Source: Clostridia bacterium
Lineage (GTDB): Bacteria; Bacillota_A; Clostridia; RUG12999
Assembly (NCBI GenBank): GCA_017558425.1
Contig: JAFYVD010000002.1
Coordinates: forward strand, 1 to 29,741
Length of the DNA stretch: 29,741 nt
Direction: 5' to 3'
The notes under the pieces are model-generated. The model ran no database searches. It was not told the origin of the DNA and saw only the letters and a list, made by a program, of their open reading frames with translations. Below, piece after piece: positions 7,142 to 14,936 of the stretch. Every line of letters starts with the position of its first letter. Within the stretch, counting starts at the first letter, position 1. Both the position numbers and the translations under genes were made by a program.

Positions 7142-7874
7142 TTTTTGTTCCTCTTTGTCTGACTATTTCATAAAGCACAATGCCTGTTGCGACAGATGCG
7201 TTGAGCGACTGGATTTTGCCCAGCATAGGGATTTTTACAAGAAAATCGCAGTTTTTCTTCAAAAGCTCGCTCATACCTTCGCCTTCGCTGCCCACAATCA
7301 GCGCAATAGGACCGGTTAAATCCTGATGATAGATATCTTTTTCACCGCTCACATCTGTGCCTGCAACCCAAACACCGTTTTCCTTCAGCATTTTCACGGT
7401 ATCGTTTAAGTTTGACACCTTTGCAATATTAAGATTCTGCACCGCACCGGAAGCAACTTTTTCCACAGTTTCGTTAATGCCACAGCTTCTGCGCTTTGGA
7501 ATGATAAGTCCGTGTGCGCCCGATGCGCACGCCGTTCTTATAACAGCGCCGAGGTTGTGTGGGTCTGTCACTCCGTCTGCGATAACAATGAACGGATCTT
7601 CGCCTTTGTCCTTTGCACACGCCAAAATATCCTCCACGGATACATACTCTGTGGCGGCACACATTGCTATAACGCCCTGATGATTGTCTGTTTTTGAAAT
7701 CTGGTCAAGTTTTTTTCTATTGGAATTAATAATAACAATTTTGTTCTTTTTGGCAAGTCCGACTATTTCCGAAAGACGGCGGTCGCCATCTTCAAGAACA
7801 TAAATACGGTCAATTTCACGACCTGTTTTGATGGCTTCCTTGACGGTATTTCTGCCTTCTATCTGAAATTCCAT
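7134..7874 (-). CDS. rlmB: RlmB/TrmH-family 23S rRNA 2'-O-methyltransferase
   Basis: A 246-residue SPOUT methyltransferase expected to 2'-O-methylate a guanosine in the 23S rRNA peptidyl-transferase region. An N-terminal substrate-binding domain (about 1-75, beginning EGRNTVKEAI) precedes the knotted catalytic domain. Motif 1 is DPHNLGAVIR (104-113) with the catalytic Arg113, motif 2 is IVGSEGEG (193-200) and motif 3 is IPMLGKIQSLNASVATGI (215-232). The ATG at 7874 has GGAGG 9 bases upstream. It leads a two-gene operon with the YcxB-like gene, behind a good promoter. Confidence 0.93.
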   Translation of the reverse strand: MEFQIEGRNTVKEAIKTGREIDRIYVLEDGDRRLSEIVGLAKKNKIVIINSNRKKLDQISKTDNHQGVIAMCAATEYVSVEDILACAKDKGEDPFIVIADGVTDPHNLGAVIRTACASGAHGLIIPKRRSCGINETVEKVASGAVQNLNIAKVSNLNDTVKMLKENGVWVAGTDVSGEKDIYHQDLTGPIALIVGSEGEGMSELLKKNCDFLVKIPMLGKIQSLNASVATGIVLYEIVRQRGTKND

Positions 7875-7908
7875 CCTAATTTTCCTCCGTAAATAATATC
7901 TGTGTATT

Positions 7909-7937
7909 AGTATATCACAAATAATAGCCGATTACAA
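7909..7937 (-). promoter_or_regulatory. Sigma-A promoter of rlmB
   Basis: On the minus strand TTGTAA (7932-7937) and TATACT (7909-7914) are separated by exactly 17 bp, about 35 bp before the rlmB start. Confidence 0.75.
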
Positions 7938-7992
7938 GAATAATTTTCTAAAGAACTTAATATAAATGGAAATACTGAAAGGATGTGTGAAA

Positions 7993-8283
7993 ATGGACAG
8001 ACAAGTCGGAGCACAGATGCCGCAGAATATAATTCTGGAAGGAAGAAAAAAGTTGTCGGTGTCGGGGGTGGAGGATATAGACAGCTTTGACGAATTTTCT
8101 GCTGTAATATTCACTTCAATGGGACTCATTGAGGTGAAGGGCAAGGACATTCATATGAACAAACTCAATCTTGAATCGGGTGAAATTGTGCTGGAAGGTG
8201 AATTTGACAGCGTGATTTATCCGGATGCAAACTCAGCTAAACCGAAAAAGAATTTTGTTGCAAGGCTTCTGGGAGGAGAATAG
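7993..8283 (+). CDS. yabP: Sporulation protein YabP
   Basis: A 96-residue protein of the YabP/YqfC family, needed with YabQ for spore coat and cortex assembly. It shows ILEGRKKLSVSGVEDIDSF near the N-terminus, then a strand-rich stretch SAVIFTSMGLIEVKGKDIHMNKLNLESGEIVLEG with the expected IHMNKLNLESGE core. The ATG at 7993 has AAAGGATG 7 bases upstream; a start at 7966 has no binding site. In Bacillus the order is yabO-yabP-yabQ-divIC-yabR; here yabP is the first gene, divergent from rlmB. The next gene begins 6 bases after its stop. Confidence 0.9.
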   Translation: MDRQVGAQMPQNIILEGRKKLSVSGVEDIDSFDEFSAVIFTSMGLIEVKGKDIHMNKLNLESGEIVLEGEFDSVIYPDANSAKPKKNFVARLLGGE

Positions 8284-8289
8284 ACCGGT

Positions 8290-8775
8290 ATGCCCGTTAA
8301 TGTCAGTCAGCAAACTATGGTTTTCCTTGCGTGTATTATAGCAGGGACGGTATCGGGAGCAATTTTTGATATTCTTGGAATCATCGGAGCAAAACTGCGC
8401 TTTAAAAAAGGCGCAGTTTTTGTTAAAGACCTTTTGTTCTGGGCGGTGACACTTGCATTTTTCTTTTCGGTAATCTATAAAATTGACGGGGCGGCACTAA
8501 GCTGGTTTGTTTTTCCCGGAGGATGCTTTGGGGTGGCGATTTATATACTGGTTTTTCGAAAAAGGGCGGTGAGCGTGTTTTCGGCAGTGCTGGATTTTTT
8601 GGCAAAAATTTTATGGAGAATTTTAAGGATTTTGGCATGGCCTGCAAGGATTTTGCTGAAATTTTTGCGCCCAATTGGCAAATATGTTAAAAATGCACAA
8701 AGACGGAGCGGAAATTTTGTGAAAAAAAACATTGAAAAAATAAGGCGAGTTAAGGTATTATTAAATAAGGTATAA
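8290..8775 (+). CDS. yabQ: Spore cortex biosynthesis protein YabQ
   Basis: A 161-residue membrane protein of the YabQ family, required for spore cortex formation and located in the mother-cell outer forespore membrane in Bacillus. Hydrophobic segments lie at about 7-30, 44-62 and 68-88. GTVSGAIFDILGIIG and KDLLFWAVTLAFFF match the family's helical layout. The C-terminal third (about 95-161) is very basic and rich in Arg/Lys, as expected for a cytoplasmic tail. GGGAGGAG at the end of yabP serves as ribosome binding site. Assignment rests on motif layout and on its position between yabP and divIC. Confidence 0.88.
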   Translation: MPVNVSQQTMVFLACIIAGTVSGAIFDILGIIGAKLRFKKGAVFVKDLLFWAVTLAFFFSVIYKIDGAALSWFVFPGGCFGVAIYILVFRKRAVSVFSAVLDFLAKILWRILRILAWPARILLKFLRPIGKYVKNAQRRSGNFVKKNIEKIRRVKVLLNKV

Positions 8776-8814
8776 TTTAATGTGGGTTTTTGTTTGCAAA
8801 AGCAGAGGTGTCTG

Positions 8815-9105
8815 ATGAATATATTTAATATAATAAACAGCAAAGGCGTCAAGCTGATAGTGGCTGTATTCCTTATTGTTTATGTTGCCGTGACGGTCTA
8901 TTCGCAGAGCGGCACAATAAGGGAAAGCAAACGTATTCTTGATAACTATAATGAAAATATTGAAAAGCAGGAAGAGATTGCCCGGGAAATTGAAGCCGAA
9001 AAGGCGCAGATTGGTACCGACGAGTATATCGAAAAGGTTGCAAGGGAAAAGCTCGGAATGTGTAAAGAGGATGAAAAAATCTTTGTCGATGGCAAGGATA
9101 ACTGA
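8815..9105 (+). CDS. divIC: Cell-division protein DivIC/FtsB-type septum initiator
   Basis: A 96-residue bitopic protein of the DivIC/FtsB family, which links the early and late parts of the divisome. A single membrane segment lies at about residues 13-31 (VKLIVAVFLIVYVAVTVY). A coiled coil follows at about 35-65, then the family motif VAREKLGMCKEDEKIF. ATG 8815 is preferred to a GTG at 8782 because AGAGGTG lies 4 bases before it and it gives the usual short cytoplasmic tail. TATAAT at 8771-8776 could be a -10 box, but no good -35 is seen. The next gene starts 12 bases downstream. Confidence 0.9.
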   Translation: MNIFNIINSKGVKLIVAVFLIVYVAVTVYSQSGTIRESKRILDNYNENIEKQEEIAREIEAEKAQIGTDEYIEKVAREKLGMCKEDEKIFVDGKDN

Positions 9106-9117
9106 GGAGGAACAGAT

Positions 9118-9504
9118 TTGAGCAGCCAGCTTGAAACGGGAAAAATTGTTGAAGGAAAGGTGAAAAGCATTGCGCCCTTCGGAGCTTTTGTTGAGCTTGA
9201 GGGAGGCGTGCAGGGGCTTGTGCACATTTCTGAGATTTCTTTCGGATATGTAAAGGAAGTGTCCGACCATCTTAAGGTTGGGGATGTCGTGAAAGTGAAA
9301 ATTTTGGCGGAAGGCAAAAACGGCAGACTGGATTTGTCTATAAAACAGGCTAACGCCAGACAGCCCAAACCTGAATTCAAACCTGCTCCGGCTGACACAA
9401 AAATGTCCTTTGAGGATATGTTGTCCAAGTTTAAAAAAGAAAGCGATGAGAAAATGAGCTTTCTCAAAACAGGCATTAAAGAACAAAGACGTAACAGAGG
9501 TTAG
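9118..9504 (+). CDS. yabR: S1-domain RNA-binding protein YabR
   Basis: A 128-residue protein with one S1 RNA-binding domain at residues about 5-75, containing GKIVEGKVKSIAPFGAFVEL, GLVHISEIS and VGDVVKVKIL. The tail is acidic/basic and probably disordered, with FEDMLSKFKKESDEK as in YabR and GSP13-type proteins. The start is TTG, supported by GAGGAGG ending about 6 bases upstream and by the domain boundary. It ends the yabP-yabQ-divIC-yabR run and is followed by a strong terminator. The precise role of YabR is not well known. Confidence 0.9.
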   Translation: MSSQLETGKIVEGKVKSIAPFGAFVELEGGVQGLVHISEISFGYVKEVSDHLKVGDVVKVKILAEGKNGRLDLSIKQANARQPKPEFKPAPADTKMSFEDMLSKFKKESDEKMSFLKTGIKEQRRNRG

Positions 9505-9510
9505 TACATT

Positions 9511-9542
9511 CCGTAGGAAACATTTGTTTCCTACGGTTTTTT
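9511..9542 (+). terminator. Rho-independent terminator after yabR
   Basis: A perfect 11-bp stem, CCGTAGGAAAC with its complement, closes an ATTT loop and is followed by TTTTTT. The ribosome binding site of rlmH starts only two bases after the T-run. Confidence 0.93.
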
Positions 9543-9553
9543 ATGGAGGAATT

Positions 9554-10012
9554 ATGAATGTTTCGGTGGTTTGTGTAGGTGGGCTTAAAGAAAAGTTTTT
9601 TAAGGATGCCTGCGCAGAATATACTAAAAGGCTTTCGAGATTCGGGAAAATTGCGGTGACGGAGGTTGACGAATGCCGGCTCGGAGAAGGTCAGGACGCA
9701 GAAAAAGAGGGAGAACTGATTTTAAAGAAAATCAATCCGTCGGCACTGAAAGTGGCTCTTTGCGTTGAAGGTAAAAAGGCATCGTCCGAGGGGCTTGCGA
9801 AGCTTGTCAGCGATGCCGGAATAAACGGAAAAAGCGAAATTTGTTTTGTTATCGGCGGGTCGGACGGGCTGAGCGATAAGGTGAAAAGTGCCTGCGATGT
9901 GCGTCTCAGCTTTTCGGATATGACATTTCCTCACCAGCTTATGAGGGTGATTCTGCTTGAACAGGTTTATCGCGCATTTAAAATAAATGCCGGAGAAAAA
10001 TATCATAAATAG
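9554..10012 (+). CDS. rlmH: RlmH, 23S rRNA pseudouridine-1915 N3-methyltransferase
   Basis: A 152-residue SPOUT methyltransferase that modifies helix 69 of 23S rRNA on the assembled ribosome. Landmarks are the glycine-rich FVIGGSDGLSD (98-108) and MTFPHQLMRVILLEQVYRAF (123-142), with the C-terminal GEKYHK that replaces the usual GEPYHK or NEPYHK. The ATG at 9554 has GGAGGAAT immediately upstream, and a start at 9524 would lie inside the preceding terminator. No separate promoter is visible between the terminator and the gene. Confidence 0.94.
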   Translation: MNVSVVCVGGLKEKFFKDACAEYTKRLSRFGKIAVTEVDECRLGEGQDAEKEGELILKKINPSALKVALCVEGKKASSEGLAKLVSDAGINGKSEICFVIGGSDGLSDKVKSACDVRLSFSDMTFPHQLMRVILLEQVYRAFKINAGEKYHK

Positions 10013-10028
10013 CGGAGGGCTGACCGGG

Positions 10029-10613
10029 GTGAAAATAATAGACATTTCTCAGGAAGTTTTATCGTGTAAGACTTATCCGGGAGACCCGGCACCATTGGGC
10101 GAGCGGATTAAAAAGATGGAGGATGGAGAACTGTACAATCTGTCCCGGTTTTCTATGTGTGCTCATAACGGAACGCATATAGATGCGCCATACCATTTCA
10201 TAAAAGACGGTAAAACGGTTGATGAAATTCCTTGCGAAAACTTTGTTGGAAATTGTTATGTGATGAGACATGATGGAATTGTTTCCGGAAATGATGCATC
10301 GGAAATTATGAAAAAAGCTGTTGCGGCGGATGCAGGAGAAAGAATTCTTATTGCGGGGGACGCGGTGGTGAGTGCGGAAGCGGCGAAAATTTTTGCAGCC
10401 GCCGGAATAAAACTGATTGGAAATGAAAGGCAAACGGTTGGTCCGGAAGATGAGCCTATGGAGGTACATCTGATTCTGCTTGAAGCTGGAGTTGTTCTTC
10501 TGGAAGGCATTGTTCTTGAAAATGTGGCGGAAGGAAAATATTTTTTGAGTGCAATTCCGTTGAACCTTGCAGGATTTGACGGTGCTCCCTGCAGGGCTTA
10601 CCTTGTTGAATGA
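10029..10613 (+). CDS. Cyclase-family metal-dependent hydrolase (KynB-like fold)
   Basis: A 194-residue member of the cyclase / kynurenine-formamidase-like family. The metal-binding signature HNGTHIDAPYHF lies at residues 46-57 (ligands H46, H50, D52). DISQEVLSCKTYPGDP at the start is also typical. The GTG at 10029 is chosen because CGGAGGG lies 9 bases before it; a longer frame starting at 9987 would overlap rlmH. No tryptophan-pathway genes are nearby, so kynurenine formamide is not supported as substrate. It is 16 bases after rlmH and probably co-transcribed with it. No terminator is seen after it. Confidence 0.85.
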   Translation: MKIIDISQEVLSCKTYPGDPAPLGERIKKMEDGELYNLSRFSMCAHNGTHIDAPYHFIKDGKTVDEIPCENFVGNCYVMRHDGIVSGNDASEIMKKAVAADAGERILIAGDAVVSAEAAKIFAAAGIKLIGNERQTVGPEDEPMEVHLILLEAGVVLLEGIVLENVAEGKYFLSAIPLNLAGFDGAPCRAYLVE

Positions 10614-10645
10614 AAAAGTCAAGTTTATGATAGAACAAAAATCTG

Positions 10646-10674
10646 TTGACAGCTTTTGTCAGTTGGATTATAAT
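10646..10674 (+). promoter_or_regulatory. Perfect consensus sigma-A promoter before the PHP gene
   Basis: TTGACA (10646-10651) and TATAAT (10669-10674) are both exact consensus hexamers with a 17-bp spacer, 38 bp before the start codon. Confidence 0.93.
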
Positions 10675-10712
10675 ATAATGTATAAAGCTTAACTATAGAA
10701 AGGATTACAGCT

Positions 10713-11975
10713 ATGATTGAAAAATTAAACGGCGGAACAGCCAAAACAAGAATTGAAGCTTTAAAAGCTTTGGTTGAGAAAATGAACAATGGTGAAATAA
10801 AAAAGCCTGAAACAGGAAAAGATGTTAATAACCACATTCATTCGATATATTCATTCTCGCCCTATTCACCCACAAAAGCGGTGTGGATGGCATATAACGC
10901 AGGTCTCAATACTGCAGGAATTATGGACCACGACAGTGTGTCGGGCGCATATGAATTTATTGAAGCGGCAGAAGTTATCGGTATGGCGGCAACTGTTGGT
11001 GCGGAAGTTCGTGTCAGCATGAAAAATACACGCCTTGCCGGCAAAAAAATCAACAACCCTGACCAGGACGAGGTTGCTTATGTGGCTATGCACGGAATTC
11101 CTCACACTCAGATTGACAAAGTGAAAGAATTCTTTGTTCCCGTAACAGAAGCAAGACTTAAAAGAAACCGTGCTATGGTTGCTAAAATTAATGAGATTAT
11201 GGCTCCTCACGGCGTATCTCTTGATTTTGACGGTGAAGTTGTGCCCATTTCAATGCTCCACGAAGGTGGTAGCGTTACAGAAAGACACATTCTTTTTGCG
11301 CTCAGCAACAAGCTGGTTGAACGTTTCGGCAGAGGTAAAGCAATTGTTGATTTCCTTAAAAACGATATGAAAATTGCTCTTTCGGAAAAAATCGAAGGTT
11401 TCCTCACTGATGTAAATAACGATTGTTATGAATATGACCTTCTTGGTGCACTTAAAAGTGACCTTGTGGAAAAATTCTATATTCCCGCAACCGACGAATG
11501 TCCCGATGTAAGAGATGTTGTGAAGCTTGCTGATGAGGTTGGCGCAATTCTTGCATATGCATACCTCGGTGACGTTGGAAACTCAGTAACAGGTGACAAG
11601 AAGACACAGAAATTCGAAGACGATTATCTTGATCTTTTGTTTGACGAAATTAAAGCTCTCGGTTTCAAAGCCGTAACATATATGCCGTCAAGAAACACAA
11701 AAGAACAGGTGGAACGCGTTATGGCGCTTTGCGACAAATATGGTTTCTTCCAGATTAGCGGTGAGGATATCAACACACCCAGACAGTCATTTATCTGTAT
11801 GGCTCAGCGTGACCCCATGTTCAGCCATCTTGAAGAAGCTACATGGGCGCTTATCGGTCACGAAAAAGCTGCTACAGAAAATCTTGAGGATGCCATGTTC
11901 TCTGCAAAAACTATTGAAAAATACCCCGACATCAAGGAAAGAACAAAATATTTCAGTAACATAGGAAGAAAATAA
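10713..11975 (+). CDS. PHP-domain protein of unknown substrate, probably abundant
   Basis: A 420-residue protein with a PHP-type metal-dependent phosphoesterase domain. The metal-binding motifs are HIH (41-43), MDHDS (71-75) and GAEVR (97-101), followed by a large insert and a later ISGEDINTPRQSF segment that takes the place of the usual GSDAH-type motif. The length is well above the simple PHP phosphatases. A perfect consensus promoter, an AAAGGA binding site and a codon choice like that of the rubrerythrin gene suggest high expression. mltG follows 24 bases on without a terminator. Substrate unknown; PHP fold assignment is good. Confidence 0.85.
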   Translation: MIEKLNGGTAKTRIEALKALVEKMNNGEIKKPETGKDVNNHIHSIYSFSPYSPTKAVWMAYNAGLNTAGIMDHDSVSGAYEFIEAAEVIGMAATVGAEVRVSMKNTRLAGKKINNPDQDEVAYVAMHGIPHTQIDKVKEFFVPVTEARLKRNRAMVAKINEIMAPHGVSLDFDGEVVPISMLHEGGSVTERHILFALSNKLVERFGRGKAIVDFLKNDMKIALSEKIEGFLTDVNNDCYEYDLLGALKSDLVEKFYIPATDECPDVRDVVKLADEVGAILAYAYLGDVGNSVTGDKKTQKFEDDYLDLLFDEIKALGFKAVTYMPSRNTKEQVERVMALCDKYGFFQISGEDINTPRQSFICMAQRDPMFSHLEEATWALIGHEKAATENLEDAMFSAKTIEKYPDIKERTKYFSNIGRK

Positions 11976-11999
11976 GTTCCGGGAGATGGACGGACACAT

Positions 12000-12992
12000 A
12001 TGAAAAAAAATACTATAAAATTCATATTAATATCTTTGCTGATTGCGGCAGTTTTGGTTGCCGGATACATTTTCAGCCTCAGCATTAACGGACTTTTTGT
12101 GAAACCGGTTGAGAAAGAGTTCACCGTTCCGGAAGGAATGGGGGCGTATGCTGTTGTGGATATGCTGAAAGAAGAAGGCTTGATTAAAAGCGAACTTTTC
12201 ATGAAAATTGAAATTAAACGCACCGGCAGTGCAGGAAAAATCCGCAGCGGAAGCTCCAATCTTTCTTCTAAAATGAGCTATTCGGAAATTTTGAAAAACC
12301 TGAAGAATGCTAAATCCATCCTGAAAGTTACAATTCCTGAAGGATTTGAACTTGACGGTATTGTTGAACTTCTTTCGAAAAGTACAGGTATTCCGAAAGG
12401 TGAGTTTTGGGATGAACTTGAAATGGGAAGGTTTGATTATTGGTTTGTAAACGAAGATTTGCCCTTTGGCAAATATCGTCTGGAAGGATATATCTTTCCC
12501 GAAACCTATTTCTTTGACAAATCTATGACGGCGCATCAGATAATTGATATGTGCCTTGCACAGTTTGATAAGGTTTTCACTCCTGAAATGAAGGCGAAAA
12601 CGCTGGAGATGGGCTATTCGGTTCACGAGATTGTGACGCTCGCTTCCATTATTGAGAAAGAGGGAAGCAGTGAGCTTGACAAAATTTCGTCGGTGTTTCA
12701 TAATCGCTTGAAATCGAGTGATTTCAGCAAGCTTGAATCTTGTGCTACTGTTATATATGTAACAAAACAGCCCAAGGACAGATTGAATTATACTGATATC
12801 AGTATTGAATCGCCCTATAATACCTATTTAAATGATGGCTTGCCGCCCGGACCTATTGCGTCGCCGGGTAAGAATGCACTTGTGGCGGCGGTGAATCCTG
12901 CTGACACAGACTATTTTTATTTTTCCGCCACAGGTGACGGAAAAAACACTTTTTCAAAAACTTATGAAGAGCATCTTTCTAAACAGGAGTAA
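12000..12992 (+). CDS. mltG: Endolytic murein transglycosylase MltG
   Basis: A 330-residue membrane-anchored enzyme that cleaves nascent glycan strands and ends peptidoglycan chain growth. One membrane segment lies at about 8-28. The signature regions are LEGYIFPETYFF (161-172), LASIIEKEG (214-222) with the presumed catalytic Glu219, VFHNRL (232-237) and SPYNTYLNDGLPPGPIASPG (271-290). A LysM-like FTVPEGMGAYAVVDMLKEEG precedes the catalytic part. It follows the PHP gene closely and precedes trmR by 3 bases, the same mltG-O-methyltransferase pairing (yrrL-yrrM) as in Bacillus. Confidence 0.95.
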   Translation: MKKNTIKFILISLLIAAVLVAGYIFSLSINGLFVKPVEKEFTVPEGMGAYAVVDMLKEEGLIKSELFMKIEIKRTGSAGKIRSGSSNLSSKMSYSEILKNLKNAKSILKVTIPEGFELDGIVELLSKSTGIPKGEFWDELEMGRFDYWFVNEDLPFGKYRLEGYIFPETYFFDKSMTAHQIIDMCLAQFDKVFTPEMKAKTLEMGYSVHEIVTLASIIEKEGSSELDKISSVFHNRLKSSDFSKLESCATVIYVTKQPKDRLNYTDISIESPYNTYLNDGLPPGPIASPGKNALVAAVNPADTDYFYFSATGDGKNTFSKTYEEHLSKQE

Positions 12993-12995
12993 ACT

Positions 12996-13646
12996 ATGTT
13001 TGACGACAGTGTGGCAACTCAGCAGATAACAGACTATCTGCGGTCGCTGATAAAAGAAAATACGGGGATTTTAAAAGAGCTTGAAGAAAAGGCGCTCAGG
13101 GAATATATCCCGATAATTTCACCCGAAGTGGCTCAGCTTATCAGGTTGTTGACCGAGATGACAAAATCCGAGAAAATTCTCGAAATCGGAAGTGCCATCG
13201 GCTATTCCTCCATACTTTTTGCGGGATTTTCGGAAAATATGAAAATCACAACAATTGAGATGGACGAGGAGCGTGCAGCTCAGGCGGAGGAAAATATTTC
13301 CCGTGCCGGGATGGAAAAAAGAATCACTTTGCTGAAAGGAAATGCCCTTGAAGTGATGGACGAGCTGGACGAGCAGTTTGACCTTGTTTTTGTTGATGCG
13401 GCAAAGGGGCAGTACAACAATTTTCTGCCCAAATGCCTAAGACTTTTAAAATCCGGCGGGATTCTTGTTTCAGACAATATTCTGTATCGCGGAACTGTTG
13501 CCGAAACGGGGTTTATTCCGAGAAAACACCGCACTATTATAGTTAATATGAAAGAATATCTTAAAAAGATATCGGAAGATGAAAAGCTGACAACTTCCAT
13601 CATCCCCATAGGGGATGGCGTTGCTGTCAGCCTGAAAAAATATTAA
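12996..13646 (+). CDS. trmR: TrmR, tRNA 5-hydroxyuridine O-methyltransferase
   Basis: A 216-residue class I SAM-dependent O-methyltransferase of the YrrM/TrmR group, which makes 5-methoxyuridine at wobble position 34 of tRNA. The SAM-binding motif ILEIGSAIGYSS is at 61-72, the acidic VFVDAAKGQY at 131-140 supplies metal ligand D134, and SDNILYRG at 159-166 supplies D160 and N161. Position after mltG supports the TrmR call over catechol-type enzymes. Its 3' end overlaps the convergent tmcAL gene by 20 bp. No terminator is visible between them. Confidence 0.9.
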   Translation: MFDDSVATQQITDYLRSLIKENTGILKELEEKALREYIPIISPEVAQLIRLLTEMTKSEKILEIGSAIGYSSILFAGFSENMKITTIEMDEERAAQAEENISRAGMEKRITLLKGNALEVMDELDEQFDLVFVDAAKGQYNNFLPKCLRLLKSGGILVSDNILYRGTVAETGFIPRKHRTIIVNMKEYLKKISEDEKLTTSIIPIGDGVAVSLKKY

Positions 13647-14796
13647 GTTTTCCAAAATCCTGCCTGCCATTTCGCAGAGCAGGATTTCTTTTTGCCAAAG
13701 AAGCAATATCTGCGGCACGGCAGTCAAGTTCGAACATTTTTCTGCCGGTGGAATTTAATTTTTTGTAATCGGATGGGGTGGTGATGATTGGCAAGGTGGC
13801 TTTCTTTTTCATATCGGAAAGCATTTTTTTGCCGGTTTCATTTGCCGCAAGAATGCGGATGTATTTTGGACAACCCCGAACATATTCCTGCAGTTCTGCG
13901 TCGGTGAGCCCTACTGCATAGCAGGCTATAATTCGCATCAGACGAGCGTGGGTGTAACGCTTGGTTTTTACGCTGTCGGCAAGCTCGGTGATTGAAGATA
14001 CCGAAAATGAGTTTTCGAAAAAACGATTTTCAAGCCCTTCGGCAACATAGGCGGTGTCATACATACTGATGCCGCTTCTGAGTTTTCCGAGAACAAGGCT
14101 GTCGAGCAGAGAAAGGTCGGTGTAGTTTCCTATATTATATTCCTTTTCAAATATATCGAACACCTCAGAAGGCACAAATTCTCTGAGTGAACTGAAGTTT
14201 CCGTTATAAATCAAGTTGCGGAGAGCTGTTGCGGAAGCAAAAGAGCCGGATATGTCGAGCGAATGATAACCGCTGTCTTTGCGTTTGATGGTATAAGCGG
14301 ATATTTCAGGCGCATATGATTTAACAGCGCGCAGATATTCAGCACCCAAAATGTCGTTGGGAGAGCAAAGCGGATTTTCCGAAGCGGCGGCGCACGCCGC
14401 AGGATATGACATTCCTTCTGCCAGATAATCTTTGAGTTTGTCAGAAGAACTTTGAGATTGGCTCAGACTCTCGATATCTCCGCACTCGCTGCCGAAACAT
14501 ATGGAATTTACAATTCCTGTGTTGGCAAGTAGCCGAACGGCACCTTCGGCAAAAAATTGCGCAGGGGCACAGGCGTAACAAAAGGGGAGTTCGATAACAA
14601 GGTCAGCTCCTCCGGCAATTGCCGCCTTTGCCCGTGTGAATTTATCAAATATGGCGGGCTGACCACGCTGAACAAAACTTCCGCTCATTACGGCGATAAT
14701 TCCGTCGGCACCGGCAAGCTCGCGGGATTGTTTTATATGAAATTTATGTCCGTTATGAAAAGGGTTGTATTCCACTATTATTCCGCAATTACTCAT
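13627..14796 (-). CDS. tmcAL: TmcAL, tRNA(Met) cytidine acetate ligase
   Basis: A 389-residue nucleotidyltransferase-fold enzyme (YlbM family) that activates acetate with ATP to make N4-acetylcytidine at C34 of elongator tRNA-Met. The N-terminus carries GIIVEYNPFHNGH (5-17) with the HxGH-type motif, then MSGSFVQRGQPAIFDK (37-52). ATG 14796 has GGAGG 9 bases upstream; the frame remains open to 14829 but has no binding site there. Its last 20 bases overlap trmR on the other strand. It has its own promoter, divergent from perR. Confidence 0.93.
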   Translation of the reverse strand: MSNCGIIVEYNPFHNGHKFHIKQSRELAGADGIIAVMSGSFVQRGQPAIFDKFTRAKAAIAGGADLVIELPFCYACAPAQFFAEGAVRLLANTGIVNSICFGSECGDIESLSQSQSSSDKLKDYLAEGMSYPAACAAASENPLCSPNDILGAEYLRAVKSYAPEISAYTIKRKDSGYHSLDISGSFASATALRNLIYNGNFSSLREFVPSEVFDIFEKEYNIGNYTDLSLLDSLVLGKLRSGISMYDTAYVAEGLENRFFENSFSVSSITELADSVKTKRYTHARLMRIIACYAVGLTDAELQEYVRGCPKYIRILAANETGKKMLSDMKKKATLPIITTPSDYKKLNSTGRKMFELDCRAADIASLAKRNPALRNGRQDFGKLNIFSG

Positions 14797-14819
14797 GATT
14801 TTAGTCCTCCGATAAATAC

Positions 14820-14848
14820 ATTTTAACATAAAATTAAAAAAAATTCAA
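14820..14848 (-). promoter_or_regulatory. Sigma-A promoter of tmcAL
   Basis: On the minus strand TTGAAT (14843-14848) and TAAAAT (14820-14825) are 17 bp apart, about 24 bp before the start codon. Confidence 0.65.
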
Positions 14849-14866
14849 ATTTTTTTGAAAAAAGTA

Positions 14867-14895
14867 TTGACAAACTACAAAATTGTTGTTATAAT
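14867..14895 (+). promoter_or_regulatory. Perfect consensus sigma-A promoter of perR-rubrerythrin
   Basis: TTGACA (14867-14872) and TATAAT (14890-14895) are exact hexamers with a 17-bp spacer. An inverted repeat TACAAA (14876-14881) / TTTGTA (14899-14904) straddles the -10 box and could be part of a PerR operator, although it does not fit the classical 7-1-7 PerR box well. Confidence 0.9.
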
Positions 14896-14936
14896 AAATT
14901 TGTAATCAGAACAAAAATGAAAAGCGAGGTGAATAT

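Noticed and set aside
8782..8814. Upstream GTG start for divIC
   Set aside because: It would add a Cys-rich tail unlike the family and lacks a ribosome binding site; ATG 8815 has one.
10029..10613. Kynurenine formamidase of tryptophan breakdown
   Set aside because: The fold matches, but no kynurenine pathway gene is nearby and the family has many other substrates.
14873..14905. PerR box at the perR promoter
   Set aside because: A TACAAA/TTTGTA inverted repeat and a TTATAAT half-site are present, but the second half of a 7-1-7 PerR box matches at only three or four of seven positions. It is mentioned under the promoter, not called as an operator.
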